Positions 15,294 to 22,985 of a stretch of DNA of 28,683 nt are shown here, piece after piece. This stretch comes from JBFJVZ01 sp041623895 (GTDB lineage Bacteria > Planctomycetota > Planctomycetia > Pirellulales > Pirellulaceae), in assembly GCA_041623895.1 (NCBI GenBank), contig JBFJVZ010000036.1, positions 1-28,683 on the forward strand, read 5' to 3'. Position numbers and translations under genes: made by a program. Numbering within the stretch: the stretch's first letter is position 1; every line of letters begins with the position of its first letter. Below the pieces are notes generated by a model. The model had not been told where the DNA came from, ran no database searches, and was given only the letters and a program-made list of their open reading frames with translations.

Positions 15294-18275
15294 ATGAACA
15301 AGCCTCTCTGGGCAGCCATGATCGTTTGTTCGCTGTCACTGACCAGCGACATCGTGGTGGCCAAGGATGACGACCGGAATTTCTTTCAATCAAAGATCGC
15401 TCCGCTGCTAAAGACTCATTGTCTGGAATGCCATTCGCACGCTTCAAAAACTATGGAGAGTGGACTGGCGCTGGATTCACGCAGCGGCTGGGCAGTGGGC
15501 GGAGACAATGGTCCTGCGATTGTTCCGGGTAATCCAGATCAGAGCTTGCTGATCCAGGCGGTGCGGCACAGCAACCCGGAGCTGCAGATGCCACCCGAGA
15601 AAAAATTGTCGGATGCGGACGTGGATTTGCTTGTTCAGTGGGTCAGGCGCGGAGCCCCCGATCCGCGGCAAATGCCGATCGATCACGTCCAGGATACTTG
15701 GTGGTCGTTGAAGACTCTTACCCGGCAAAAAATTCCCAGGTCATCCGCTTCGTTGACTGCTGATCATCCGATCGACGCTTTTGTGCAAACCAAGCTGGCA
15801 GCGGCGGGCATCGCAATGGGACAGCAAGCGGACCGACGCACTTTGATCCGGCGACTTTACTACGATCTGCACGGACTGATGCCGTCGCCCGAACAAGTAC
15901 AGGCATTTGTCACCGACCCTGATCCGCTGGCTTACGAAAAACTGGTCGATCGATTGCTTGATTCGCCGCGTTACGGAGAGCGTTGGGCACGGCATTGGCT
16001 GGATGCGATTCACTTCGCGGATTCCCACGGATGCGAACACGATTACAAACGGCCCCATGCCTGGCGATTCAGAGACTACGTGGTTAACCGCCTAAACCTT
16101 GACATTCCCTGGGATCGCTTTATCCGCGAGCAACTTGCCGCCGACGAGTTTTACCCCGATCAGCCGGAGCTAACCGCAGCCTTAGGGTTCATCGCGGCCG
16201 GTCCTTTGGAATTGAGTCGCGCGGGGACGGCGCCGGTCACGTTTGATTACTTGGACCGCGACGACATGGTGACGCAAACGATGGCGAGCTTTGCCAGTAC
16301 GACTGCGAATTGTGCGCGTTGCCACACGCATAAGTTTGACCCGATCACGCAAGAAGACTACTACGCACTGCAAGCCGTGTTTGCCGGAGTCGGAAAAGGG
16401 GACGTCGAGTACGACACCAGCAAACAAGTCGCAATCCAGCGCCAGCACTTTGCATCGCTGATCGCTGCAGCGAAAGTGAAAGACCCCGATAAGCTGTTGA
16501 ATTCTTCGCTACGGTCGGTCGTCGACCAATGGGAACAGCAATACGCGAATCAGCCCAACCATTGGGAACCATTAGCGGCGGAAGTCTTTCTATCGACCGC
16601 GGGTGCCACGCTGACGCGCGGCCAGGATGGCTCGTTTGTCGTTTCTGGCCAGCGACCCGATCAAGACACTTACACCGTTACGGCGTCGTTATCGCAAACA
16701 CGATTGACGGCAATTCGGCTTGATGTGCTCGCAGATGAAAGCCTACCCAAGCACGGACCGGGACGAGCAGACAACGGAAATCTGCATTTAACCGAATTCG
16801 AGGCACAGTTATTCGCTCCGGGAGCGGATCAGGCGGTCCCACTGAAGTTCCAGACGGCAACTGCGGATTGGAACCAAGACGGCTGGACGATTGTTCACGC
16901 GCTGGACGGCAACCTGAAAACCGCTTGGGGCATTTACCCGAAAGTAGGCGAGTCTCATCATGCGGTATTCGCATTGGAGAAACCTTTTCCATTGGCACCC
17001 GGCACGCGTTTGGTTGTTTCACTGCGTCAACTTCATGGCGGCCATCATCTGATTGGCCGGTTTCGACTTTACGCAACCGACGCAGAACCCAGCGCGGCGC
17101 GAGTCTTGCCGGCAGAGGTAGTCAGCGCCTTGAAAATCCCGGCGGCAGAACGTTCCCCGGATCAACAACTTGAAATCGCCGCCCAGGCCGTTGTCCAGCA
17201 TTGCCGGCAGCAGCTTGCCGCACTGCCTGCCAAGGCAACGGTTTACGCCGTGTCGCCGTCGTGGTCACGCGGCAAGAAACTTGATTCGCCCGAGCCGCCC
17301 AAAGTAGTCCATTTGCTGCGCCGCGGCGACATCTCCAAACCGATTCGCGAAGTTGTTCCCGGCGCGGTTGCCGCTGTGAGCTCGCTAGCCGGACGATTCT
17401 CGGCAGCCGATTGCAACATCGAATCAAAACGCCGCGCTGCACTGGCCGATTGGCTGGCCTCGCCCGAGAATCCGCTTACCTGGCGGAGCGTTGTCAATCG
17501 AGTCTGGCATTACCACTTTGGTCGCGGCATTTGTGATACGCCAAATGACTTGGGGCGAATGGGCGGATCTCCGTCAAACGTTCAACTGCTGGACTGGTTA
17601 GCCGTTTGGTTTCGCGATGATGCGCGGGGTTCACTGAAGAAACTGCATCGTCTGATTGTGACCAGTGCTACGTGGCAGCAGGCAACCGCATCCAATCCGC
17701 GCGCGCTGCAAATCGATTCCGACAACCGGCTGCTGTGGCGAGCGAATCGTCGCCGGTTGGATGCCGAAACTTTTCGCGATCAGGCGCTGCAACTCTCCGG
17801 CCGGCTTGATCTGCGGATGGGAGGGCCAGGCGTCGAACAGTTTTCCGCCGCCGAAGGAATTCAGAACACTCCGTTTTTGGATTACGGCGGATTTGATTGG
17901 AACAGCCCCGCCGCAAAACGAAGAAGCCTGTACCGGGTAGTCTGGCGAGGAATTCCGGATCCCTTCATGGAAGCGATGGACTTTCCCGATTTGGGTTTGT
18001 TGTCTGCCAAACGTGAATTCTCCGCATCGCCGCTGCAATCGCTGACGCTTTACAACGATAACTTTGTGCTTCAAACGAGCCAATGGTTTGCCGATCGCTT
18101 GGAGCATGAGGAGCAGACAATGGAGGACCGCGTCCGCCGCGCCGCCCTACTGACGTTCTTGCGCGAACCGACAACCGATGAACTGCGAGATTTATCGTCC
18201 TACGCCAACTCGCATGGTCTGGCAGCACTTTGCCGCGTCTTACTAAACAGCAACGAATTCCTGTTTGTGGATTAA
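15294..18275 (+). CDS. Planctomycete cytochrome/DUF1549/DUF1553 protein, copy 2
   Basis: 993 aa exported protein with a signal peptide (about 1-23). A PSCyt1-type cytochrome c segment follows, with CLECH at 43-47 and the likely axial Met in LQMPPEKKL (about 97-105). DUF1549/PSCyt2 spans about 158-375 (DAFVQTKLAAAGI, YGERWARHWLDAIHFAD) and includes a second haem-type motif, CARCHTHKFDP (340-350). A beta-rich region (about 430-640) contains a binding-like segment (TVTASLSQTRLTAIRLDVL). DUF1553/PSD1 occupies about 715-985 (VVNRVWHYHFGRGI, SPLQSLTLYNDNFV). The two CXXCH sites suggest a dihaem protein acting in the periplasm or at the surface. Its stop overlaps the ATG of a DUF1501 gene, so the two are very likely made together. 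Biochemical role unknown. Confidence 0.94.
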   Translation: MNKPLWAAMIVCSLSLTSDIVVAKDDDRNFFQSKIAPLLKTHCLECHSHASKTMESGLALDSRSGWAVGGDNGPAIVPGNPDQSLLIQAVRHSNPELQMPPEKKLSDADVDLLVQWVRRGAPDPRQMPIDHVQDTWWSLKTLTRQKIPRSSASLTADHPIDAFVQTKLAAAGIAMGQQADRRTLIRRLYYDLHGLMPSPEQVQAFVTDPDPLAYEKLVDRLLDSPRYGERWARHWLDAIHFADSHGCEHDYKRPHAWRFRDYVVNRLNLDIPWDRFIREQLAADEFYPDQPELTAALGFIAAGPLELSRAGTAPVTFDYLDRDDMVTQTMASFASTTANCARCHTHKFDPITQEDYYALQAVFAGVGKGDVEYDTSKQVAIQRQHFASLIAAAKVKDPDKLLNSSLRSVVDQWEQQYANQPNHWEPLAAEVFLSTAGATLTRGQDGSFVVSGQRPDQDTYTVTASLSQTRLTAIRLDVLADESLPKHGPGRADNGNLHLTEFEAQLFAPGADQAVPLKFQTATADWNQDGWTIVHALDGNLKTAWGIYPKVGESHHAVFALEKPFPLAPGTRLVVSLRQLHGGHHLIGRFRLYATDAEPSAARVLPAEVVSALKIPAAERSPDQQLEIAAQAVVQHCRQQLAALPAKATVYAVSPSWSRGKKLDSPEPPKVVHLLRRGDISKPIREVVPGAVAAVSSLAGRFSAADCNIESKRRAALADWLASPENPLTWRSVVNRVWHYHFGRGICDTPNDLGRMGGSPSNVQLLDWLAVWFRDDARGSLKKLHRLIVTSATWQQATASNPRALQIDSDNRLLWRANRRRLDAETFRDQALQLSGRLDLRMGGPGVEQFSAAEGIQNTPFLDYGGFDWNSPAAKRRSLYRVVWRGIPDPFMEAMDFPDLGLLSAKREFSASPLQSLTLYNDNFVLQTSQWFADRLEHEEQTMEDRVRRAALLTFLREPTTDELRDLSSYANSHGLAALCRVLLNSNEFLFVD

Positions 18276-19768
18276 TGCACACGAGTAAAGAAAACACGAC
18301 CGACATAGCTGACCGTGTCGTCGCTGGCTCCGCGAACGAATGTTCCCGCATCCGTTTCCATGCTCCGCAGTTGAACCGGCGATCTTTCTTGGCCGATATC
18401 GGCAGCGGTTTGGCCGGGCTTGCGCTGGCACAAATGCTCTGTCGCGATTCGACAGCTTCTGACGCGGCGCTGGACGGGCTGCATCATCCCGCCAAAGTGA
18501 GACGAGTCATCCAGCTGTTCATGACGGGCGGAGCGAGTCCGATGGATACGTTTGACTACAAGCCAGAGCTGGAAAGACTTCACGGTCAAAAACTTGGGCC
18601 CAAAGAGAAACCGGAGGGATTCACTGCGGCGCCGGGTGCGATCATGAAGAGCCCGTTCGAGTTCAAACAATACGGCGAAAGTGGACGCTGGGTCAGCAGC
18701 GTCTTTCCGCATCAGGCGAAGTATGTCGATGACATGGCGTTCTTGATGGCGATGGCTTCCAAGACGAACGTGCACGGCCCCGGCACCTACATGATGAATT
18801 CAGGATTTCTGCTGCCGGGCTTTCCCTGTTTGGGAGCGTGGATTTCGTATGCGCTGGGGAACCTTGCCGATGACCTGCCGACGTTTGTCGTCTTACCGGA
18901 TGCGAAGGGGCTGCCCTACAATTCGCGCGGTCCATTTTCTTCCGGGTTCTTGCCGGCTCAACACCAGGGCACCGTGATTGACGCGGCTGCCAAGCACCCG
19001 GTTCCGAATCTGTTCGCGAATCGAAAGTTCGAATTTGCAACGCGGCAAGCAGACGGCGAAGGTCTTTCGCTACTGGACAAGCTGAATCGACGGCACGCCG
19101 CCTCTCGGCCGGACGATTCTCGATTGCAGGCGCGGATTCAGTCATACGAGCTGGCCGCCAAAATGCAGCTCTCCGCCCCGGCGGCCTTCGATTTGTCGCA
19201 GGAATCAGCAACGACACATACGGCTTACGGATTGGACAACCAAGTGACCGAAGACTTCGGACGTCGTTGCCTGCTGGCACGGCGCTTGATCGAGCGAGGC
19301 ACGCGGTTCGTTCAAGTTTGGAGCGGTCCTCAGGGAGCTACCCAGAATTGGGACAACCACGGCAGCATCATCAAAGAACTGCCACCCATCGCGGCCAGCG
19401 TGGATCGACCGATCGCCGCACTGATTGGCGATTTGAAATCACGTGGGTTGTTTGAAGACACGCTGCTAATTTGGACGACGGAGTTCGGCAGAACGCCGTT
19501 TGCACAAGGCGGCGAAGGTCGTGACCACAACGGCGGATCGTTCGTCAGCTGGATGGCCGGAGCCGGCATCAAGGCCGGGACCGCTTACGGCAAAAGTGAT
19601 GACTGGGGATATCAGGCGGCCGAAGGCAAGACGTACTGTTACGACTTTCACGCCACGATCCTGCATCTGCTGGGCATCGATCACAAGCGACTGACCGTGC
19701 GGCAAAACGGCATCGACCGCAGATTGACGGACGTCCACGGTCAGGTGATCCATGAGATTCTGTCTTGA
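18275..19768 (+). CDS. DUF1501 protein, copy 2
   Basis: 497 aa. The start at 18275 shares one base with the stop of the preceding gene (TAATG), which indicates translational coupling; a further upstream in-frame ATG (18230) would sit inside the previous gene. A Tat-like signal NRRSFLADIG is followed by a hydrophobic stretch at about 35-57. DUF1501 motifs are GGASPMDTFDYKP (about 86-98), CLLARRLIERGTRFVQV, TEFGRTP, GGEGRDHN and, near the C-terminus, DFHATILHLLGIDH. The TEFGRTP/GRDH/DFHATxLxLLGID series resembles the metal-site order of alkaline-phosphatase-like enzymes, to which the family is assigned, but no reaction is known. Probably the partner of the cytochrome/DUF1553 protein encoded just upstream. 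Confidence 0.94.
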   Translation: MHTSKENTTDIADRVVAGSANECSRIRFHAPQLNRRSFLADIGSGLAGLALAQMLCRDSTASDAALDGLHHPAKVRRVIQLFMTGGASPMDTFDYKPELERLHGQKLGPKEKPEGFTAAPGAIMKSPFEFKQYGESGRWVSSVFPHQAKYVDDMAFLMAMASKTNVHGPGTYMMNSGFLLPGFPCLGAWISYALGNLADDLPTFVVLPDAKGLPYNSRGPFSSGFLPAQHQGTVIDAAAKHPVPNLFANRKFEFATRQADGEGLSLLDKLNRRHAASRPDDSRLQARIQSYELAAKMQLSAPAAFDLSQESATTHTAYGLDNQVTEDFGRRCLLARRLIERGTRFVQVWSGPQGATQNWDNHGSIIKELPPIAASVDRPIAALIGDLKSRGLFEDTLLIWTTEFGRTPFAQGGEGRDHNGGSFVSWMAGAGIKAGTAYGKSDDWGYQAAEGKTYCYDFHATILHLLGIDHKRLTVRQNGIDRRLTDVHGQVIHEILS

Positions 19769-19775
19769 CCAATAC

Positions 19776-19880
19776 CGTCGTCGAATTCTGCGAATTCGAG
19801 AAGGCAACTCGCATTTCCGCAACGAAATCGTCTTGCCGACAGGAATGGCGCTGCTACCGAATTCGCAGAGTTCGGCGACG
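19776..19880. repeat. REPIN-like element, family B (105 bp)
   Basis: Terminal arms of 23 bp lie at 19776-19798 (CGTCGT, then CGAATTC-TGC-GAATTCG) and 19858-19880 (inverted, two mismatches). The left arm alone forms a perfect 7-bp stem with a 3-nt loop, led by GTCGT. A relative with the same ends but a different centre lies at 22871-22981. The element fills the gap between the convergent DUF1501 (stop 19768) and beta-propeller (stop 19882) genes, so its right end abuts a stop codon. Hairpins here could end both transcripts, though no T-run is present. Confidence 0.85.
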
Positions 19881-19881
19881 A

Positions 19882-21189
19882 TTATTCCGCGATGCAATAC
19901 AGGTGTTCTTCACCGCGGATGAAGATTTCTGCTCCGGCGATCGCCAACGAGGCGCTGACTTTTTCGCCCAAAGCGTTGACTCCCACCACGCGGGGTATCT
20001 CGCTGTTGGCGATCACCATCGTCTTTCCGTTTAAGTCTGTGATGTAAACGTACCCACCGCCGCCTACCGGACTTGCGTAAATGTTCCCCAACTCGCCCAG
20101 CCGCATCGCGCCGGGGGCGTCCGTTCCCGATTTCGCTTCGATCCGTGTGATCACGTTTTGGTAATGCATTAAGAAATAAAGCGCACCGTCATACAGCAGC
20201 GGCGAGGGCACGTACGGCGTCCCTCGCGTGCGGACCCACAAGACGCGATCGGTCCCGGTGATATCGCCTCGGGCAGCGACGATGTCGATCGCCATCAAGG
20301 CTCGTTTTTCATAGCTGCTGCCGACATAAACGATTCCGTCAGCGGCAACCGGCGTGGCCACAATGTTGGCGGACAAGCCACCGCACTGCCAAATCACTTC
20401 GCCGCTTTGCAGATCGTATCCGCGGACCCGTTCGGTACCGCACACAACTGCCTGGGCAGCACCGTCAATGTCAACGATCAAAGGTGAACTCCACGAAGTC
20501 ACTTCGTCGCGTTCGCGCCGCCATTTTTCATGTCCGCTGACTGCATCCAGCGCCAGCAAAAACGATTGTTCTTCGTGATCCCAATTCACGATCAACGTAT
20601 CGCCGCGAAGCGCCGGCGAACTGCCTTCGCCGTGACCGTGTTTGCTGTGCATCTTGCCAAGCTGTTTGCGCCACAGCACGTTGCCCTCCGTGTCCAGACA
20701 ATACAGGCCGTAAGAACCAAAGAACGCGTACAGATGCTTCCCATCCGTGACCGGGGAAGCTGATGCCAGGCTGGCGGTGTAATGTCCACCTTCGTGGGGC
20801 ACGGCTTGCTGAACCTTTGTCTGCCAGAGAATCGAACCGTCTGCACGATTGATGGCGATGACAACGAATTGGTGTGCGCTGTCGACCGGCAAATTATCGT
20901 GCGCGCCTGGCCGACCGCTCATCTTTGCCGGCAGTTTTTCACCGAACGGAATCGCGGTGGTCACAAAAACTCGATCGCCCCAGACGATTGGCGTGCTGTG
21001 CCCGCGGCCCGGAAGTGCGGTTTTCCAGCGAACGTTCTGACTGGGTGCCCATGTCGTGGGCGGATCAGCATCAGGGCCAACACCGGTGCCATTTGGACCG
21101 CGCCACTGCGGCCAGTTAGTTGTCTCTTGTGCCGAGGCAATGGTAACAACCAAAGTGGCGATGATCGCTTGGATGGTAAGTTGCTGCAT
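19882..21189 (-). CDS. Secreted PQQ-like beta-propeller protein
   Basis: 435 aa. The frame is open to 21297, but that part is REP-like repeat sequence; the ATG at 21189 begins a signal peptide (about 1-20, ending ASA). WPQWRGPNGTGVG (26-38) is the usual opening of planctomycete quinoprotein-like propellers. Blade-type repeats follow, with GKHLYAFFGSYGLYCLDTEGNVLWRK, LLALDAVSGHEKWRRE, GYDLQSGEVIWQCGG and similar (given here only as short landmarks). Such propellers may bind PQQ as in quinoprotein dehydrogenases or act as BamB-like scaffolds. I do not see the full set of dehydrogenase active-site residues, so a scaffold or binding role is as likely. It is the last gene of the minus-strand block behind a sulfatase and a cytochrome/DUF1501 pair. 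Confidence 0.9.
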   Translation of the reverse strand: MQQLTIQAIIATLVVTIASAQETTNWPQWRGPNGTGVGPDADPPTTWAPSQNVRWKTALPGRGHSTPIVWGDRVFVTTAIPFGEKLPAKMSGRPGAHDNLPVDSAHQFVVIAINRADGSILWQTKVQQAVPHEGGHYTASLASASPVTDGKHLYAFFGSYGLYCLDTEGNVLWRKQLGKMHSKHGHGEGSSPALRGDTLIVNWDHEEQSFLLALDAVSGHEKWRRERDEVTSWSSPLIVDIDGAAQAVVCGTERVRGYDLQSGEVIWQCGGLSANIVATPVAADGIVYVGSSYEKRALMAIDIVAARGDITGTDRVLWVRTRGTPYVPSPLLYDGALYFLMHYQNVITRIEAKSGTDAPGAMRLGELGNIYASPVGGGGYVYITDLNGKTMVIANSEIPRVVGVNALGEKVSASLAIAGAEIFIRGEEHLYCIAE

Positions 21190-21202
21190 TTTCTTGCTCA
21201 CA

Positions 21203-21226
21203 GGTAGCAGGCACACTCCGTGTGTG
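21203..21226. repeat. Single REP-like unit, family D
   Basis: GGTAGCAGGCACACTCCGTG at 21203-21222 plus TGTG. The GTAG leader is followed by CACAC-TCC-GTGTG, a 5-bp stem with a 3-nt loop. The same unit occurs twice, inverted, at 27513-27576. It directly abuts the family C element that starts at 21227 and lies 13 bp upstream of the beta-propeller start codon (minus strand). Confidence 0.75.
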
Positions 21227-21411
21227 AAAGTCGTCGTTCGCGGAGAGGCTGTAAGTTTATTTTCGGCAGCGAAAGTACGTCGTCGTTTGCTCCGCAAACG
21301 AACGCTTAAGAAAACGTTCCTTCGCGGAGAGGCTGAGGATTTATTGTCTTCCGACGCTCCGCGGCGGAATGGAAAAACAAAACGTTCGTTCGCGGAGCGA
21401 ACGACGACTTT
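21227..21411. repeat. Nested REPIN-like element, family C (185 bp)
   Basis: The outer ends AAAGTCGTCGTTCGC (21227-21241) and GCGAACGACGACTTT (21397-21411) are perfect 15-bp inverted repeats. Inside are a third copy of the leader with its own hairpin, GTCGTC then GTTTGC-TCC-GCAAAC (around 21279-21299), and a perfect hairpin CGTTCGC-GGA-GCGAACG (21387-21403). There is also a direct repeat of TTCGCGGAGAGGCTG (21237 and 21321). The element fills most of the 229-bp gap between the sulfatase (stop 21419) and the beta-propeller (start 21189). It therefore sits inside a possible operon and could reduce read-through. Confidence 0.85.
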
Positions 21412-21418
21412 TCAAAAT

Positions 21419-22870
21419 TCAAAGTCGCGCGGGATTGACTGGTGTTGTTGGATTCTTGCCCGATGCCCGCGCGTGTAGCTTCTCTCGCAAACGATTCATC
21501 AGCTCTTTGGCCGCTGCATCCGGATTGATCGCCAAGTTATGAAACTCCATCGGATCGCTGTGATGATCATAAAGCTCGACGCCCGCGTCTCCTTCGGCCC
21601 ATTCGGTGTACCGCCAGCGGTTGGTGCGAATACTGCATCCCATCACGGGGGCATCAAGCCGACTGTCGGCAGGACGCAAAACCTGAGTCACCGCCAATCC
21701 ATCCCAACTGGCAATCGGATTGGCCAGCAGCGGTGATAGATCTCGGCCGGCAAGCCCGCTGGGAGCCTCGATTCCGGCCAGGCTTGTCAGTGTCGGGTAG
21801 ACGTCAACGAATTCGACAATCCGCGGACTCGCCTGACCGTTGCCGCTGACTCCGGGAGCGCGAATGATCAGGGGCGTCCGAGCGCATTGTTCAAATAGAG
21901 TTCTTTTCTGCCAGACTCCGTTGTGTTCGCCCAAGTGATATCCATGGTCGCTCCAAAAAACGACGATCGTTTTGTCAGCCAGACCAAGTCGCTGCAACGC
22001 ATCGAGCAGCCGCCCGACTTGCGCATCGACAAAGGACACGCAGGCGTAATAAGCCTGAGTGGCTTGCAGCAGAATCGGCTCGGGCAAGTTGTAATGGGGA
22101 ATCGGGCAGTTATGCGCGAACGCGGCGACGGGAATGTCATCCCGATCGTCTTGCGGAGCCCACGGTAGCCGCATTTGATCCAGCGGGTACATCTGAAAAT
22201 ATTTCTTGGGCGCGACGTAAGGCGTGTGCGGCCGAAAGAAACCGACGCCCAGGAAGAACGGCTGGCCCTTGAATTCCTCCATCATCCCAATCGCTTCGCT
22301 GGCGATCATGCCGTCGGTTTGTTCGCCATCGGCTCCATCGGCAGCCAACCAACTGAGCGCGGCGCTGATCTTGCGATGCGGCTCAGCGTTAAAGATCTTG
22401 TCTTCCTCTGCCTTATCGCGACCTTTCGGATTGACGGTTCGATTCCAGGACGGCGGATCATCAAATCCGTCGGTTCCGATCGCGGCCGGCACGTTGTAGT
22501 GATAAATCTTGCCAACGCGGGCGGCAAAATAACCCGCCCGTTGGAAAGCTTGTGGAAGCGTAACGGCATCGGGAACCTGGTCACGAAAATGCCGGTCCAG
22601 GTCGTAAACCTTGATTTGATCCGGTCGCAGTCCAGTCATGATCGACGCCCGCGTCGGATTGCACAGCGGCAATTGGTTGTAAGCACGATCGAAACGGACA
22701 CCGGTAGCCGCCAGCCGATCGATATTGGGAGTCTTGGCGACCAGATTGCCATAGCAGGCGATCGCGGGTGCCAAGTCGTCGACAGCAATGAACAGCACAT
22801 TAGGTTTCTCGGCCGCCACCGATGAGCAGACAAAGAGCGCCGTGAAAACGAAACTGCTGAGCGTTTTCAT
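21419..22870 (-). CDS. Secreted sulfatase, iduronate-2-sulfatase-like
   Basis: 483 aa. Start at the ATG 22870, which opens the signal peptide (about 1-20); the frame runs ten codons further into a REP-like repeat, whose codons I exclude. Markers: Asp pair at 31-32 (AVDDLAPAIACYGN), formylglycine motif CNPTR (70-74, Thr in place of the more common Ser), GKIYH (120-124), GFFRPHTPYVAPKKYF (210-225, a hallmark of iduronate-2-sulfatases), SDHGYHLGEHNGVWQKRTLFE (split landmark from 307) with DH at 308-309, and a C-terminal RYTEWAEGD/ELYDHHSDP block. Unlike the sulfatases at 143 and 5843 it keeps the full metal and active-site set of its subgroup. It probably removes 2-O-sulfate from a uronic acid or similar sugar in a polysaccharide; the true substrate is unknown. 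Confidence 0.94.
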   Translation of the reverse strand: MKTLSSFVFTALFVCSSVAAEKPNVLFIAVDDLAPAIACYGNLVAKTPNIDRLAATGVRFDRAYNQLPLCNPTRASIMTGLRPDQIKVYDLDRHFRDQVPDAVTLPQAFQRAGYFAARVGKIYHYNVPAAIGTDGFDDPPSWNRTVNPKGRDKAEEDKIFNAEPHRKISAALSWLAADGADGEQTDGMIASEAIGMMEEFKGQPFFLGVGFFRPHTPYVAPKKYFQMYPLDQMRLPWAPQDDRDDIPVAAFAHNCPIPHYNLPEPILLQATQAYYACVSFVDAQVGRLLDALQRLGLADKTIVVFWSDHGYHLGEHNGVWQKRTLFEQCARTPLIIRAPGVSGNGQASPRIVEFVDVYPTLTSLAGIEAPSGLAGRDLSPLLANPIASWDGLAVTQVLRPADSRLDAPVMGCSIRTNRWRYTEWAEGDAGVELYDHHSDPMEFHNLAINPDAAAKELMNRLREKLHARASGKNPTTPVNPARL

Positions 22871-22981
22871 TGTCGTCGAATTCTCCGAATTCGATATCAT
22901 CGCAACGCGATCTCCTGTACGTGAGCGGTTTGGGGTGATTACTTGACTTTCATGTTATCGAACGCGGAGAGTTCGACGACG
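22871..22981. repeat. REPIN-like element, family B (111 bp)
   Basis: The arm at 22871-22896 (TGTCGT, then CGAATTC-TCC-GAATTCG, then ATA) is matched by an inverted arm at 22956-22981 with about four mismatches. The left arm is a perfect 7-bp stem with a TCC loop. The ends match those of 19776-19880 while the 59-bp centres do not. It fills the 115-bp gap between the DUF1501 gene (stop 22986) and the sulfatase start (22870), placing a repeat exactly at the sulfatase translation start. Confidence 0.85.
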
Positions 22982-22985
22982 CAGG

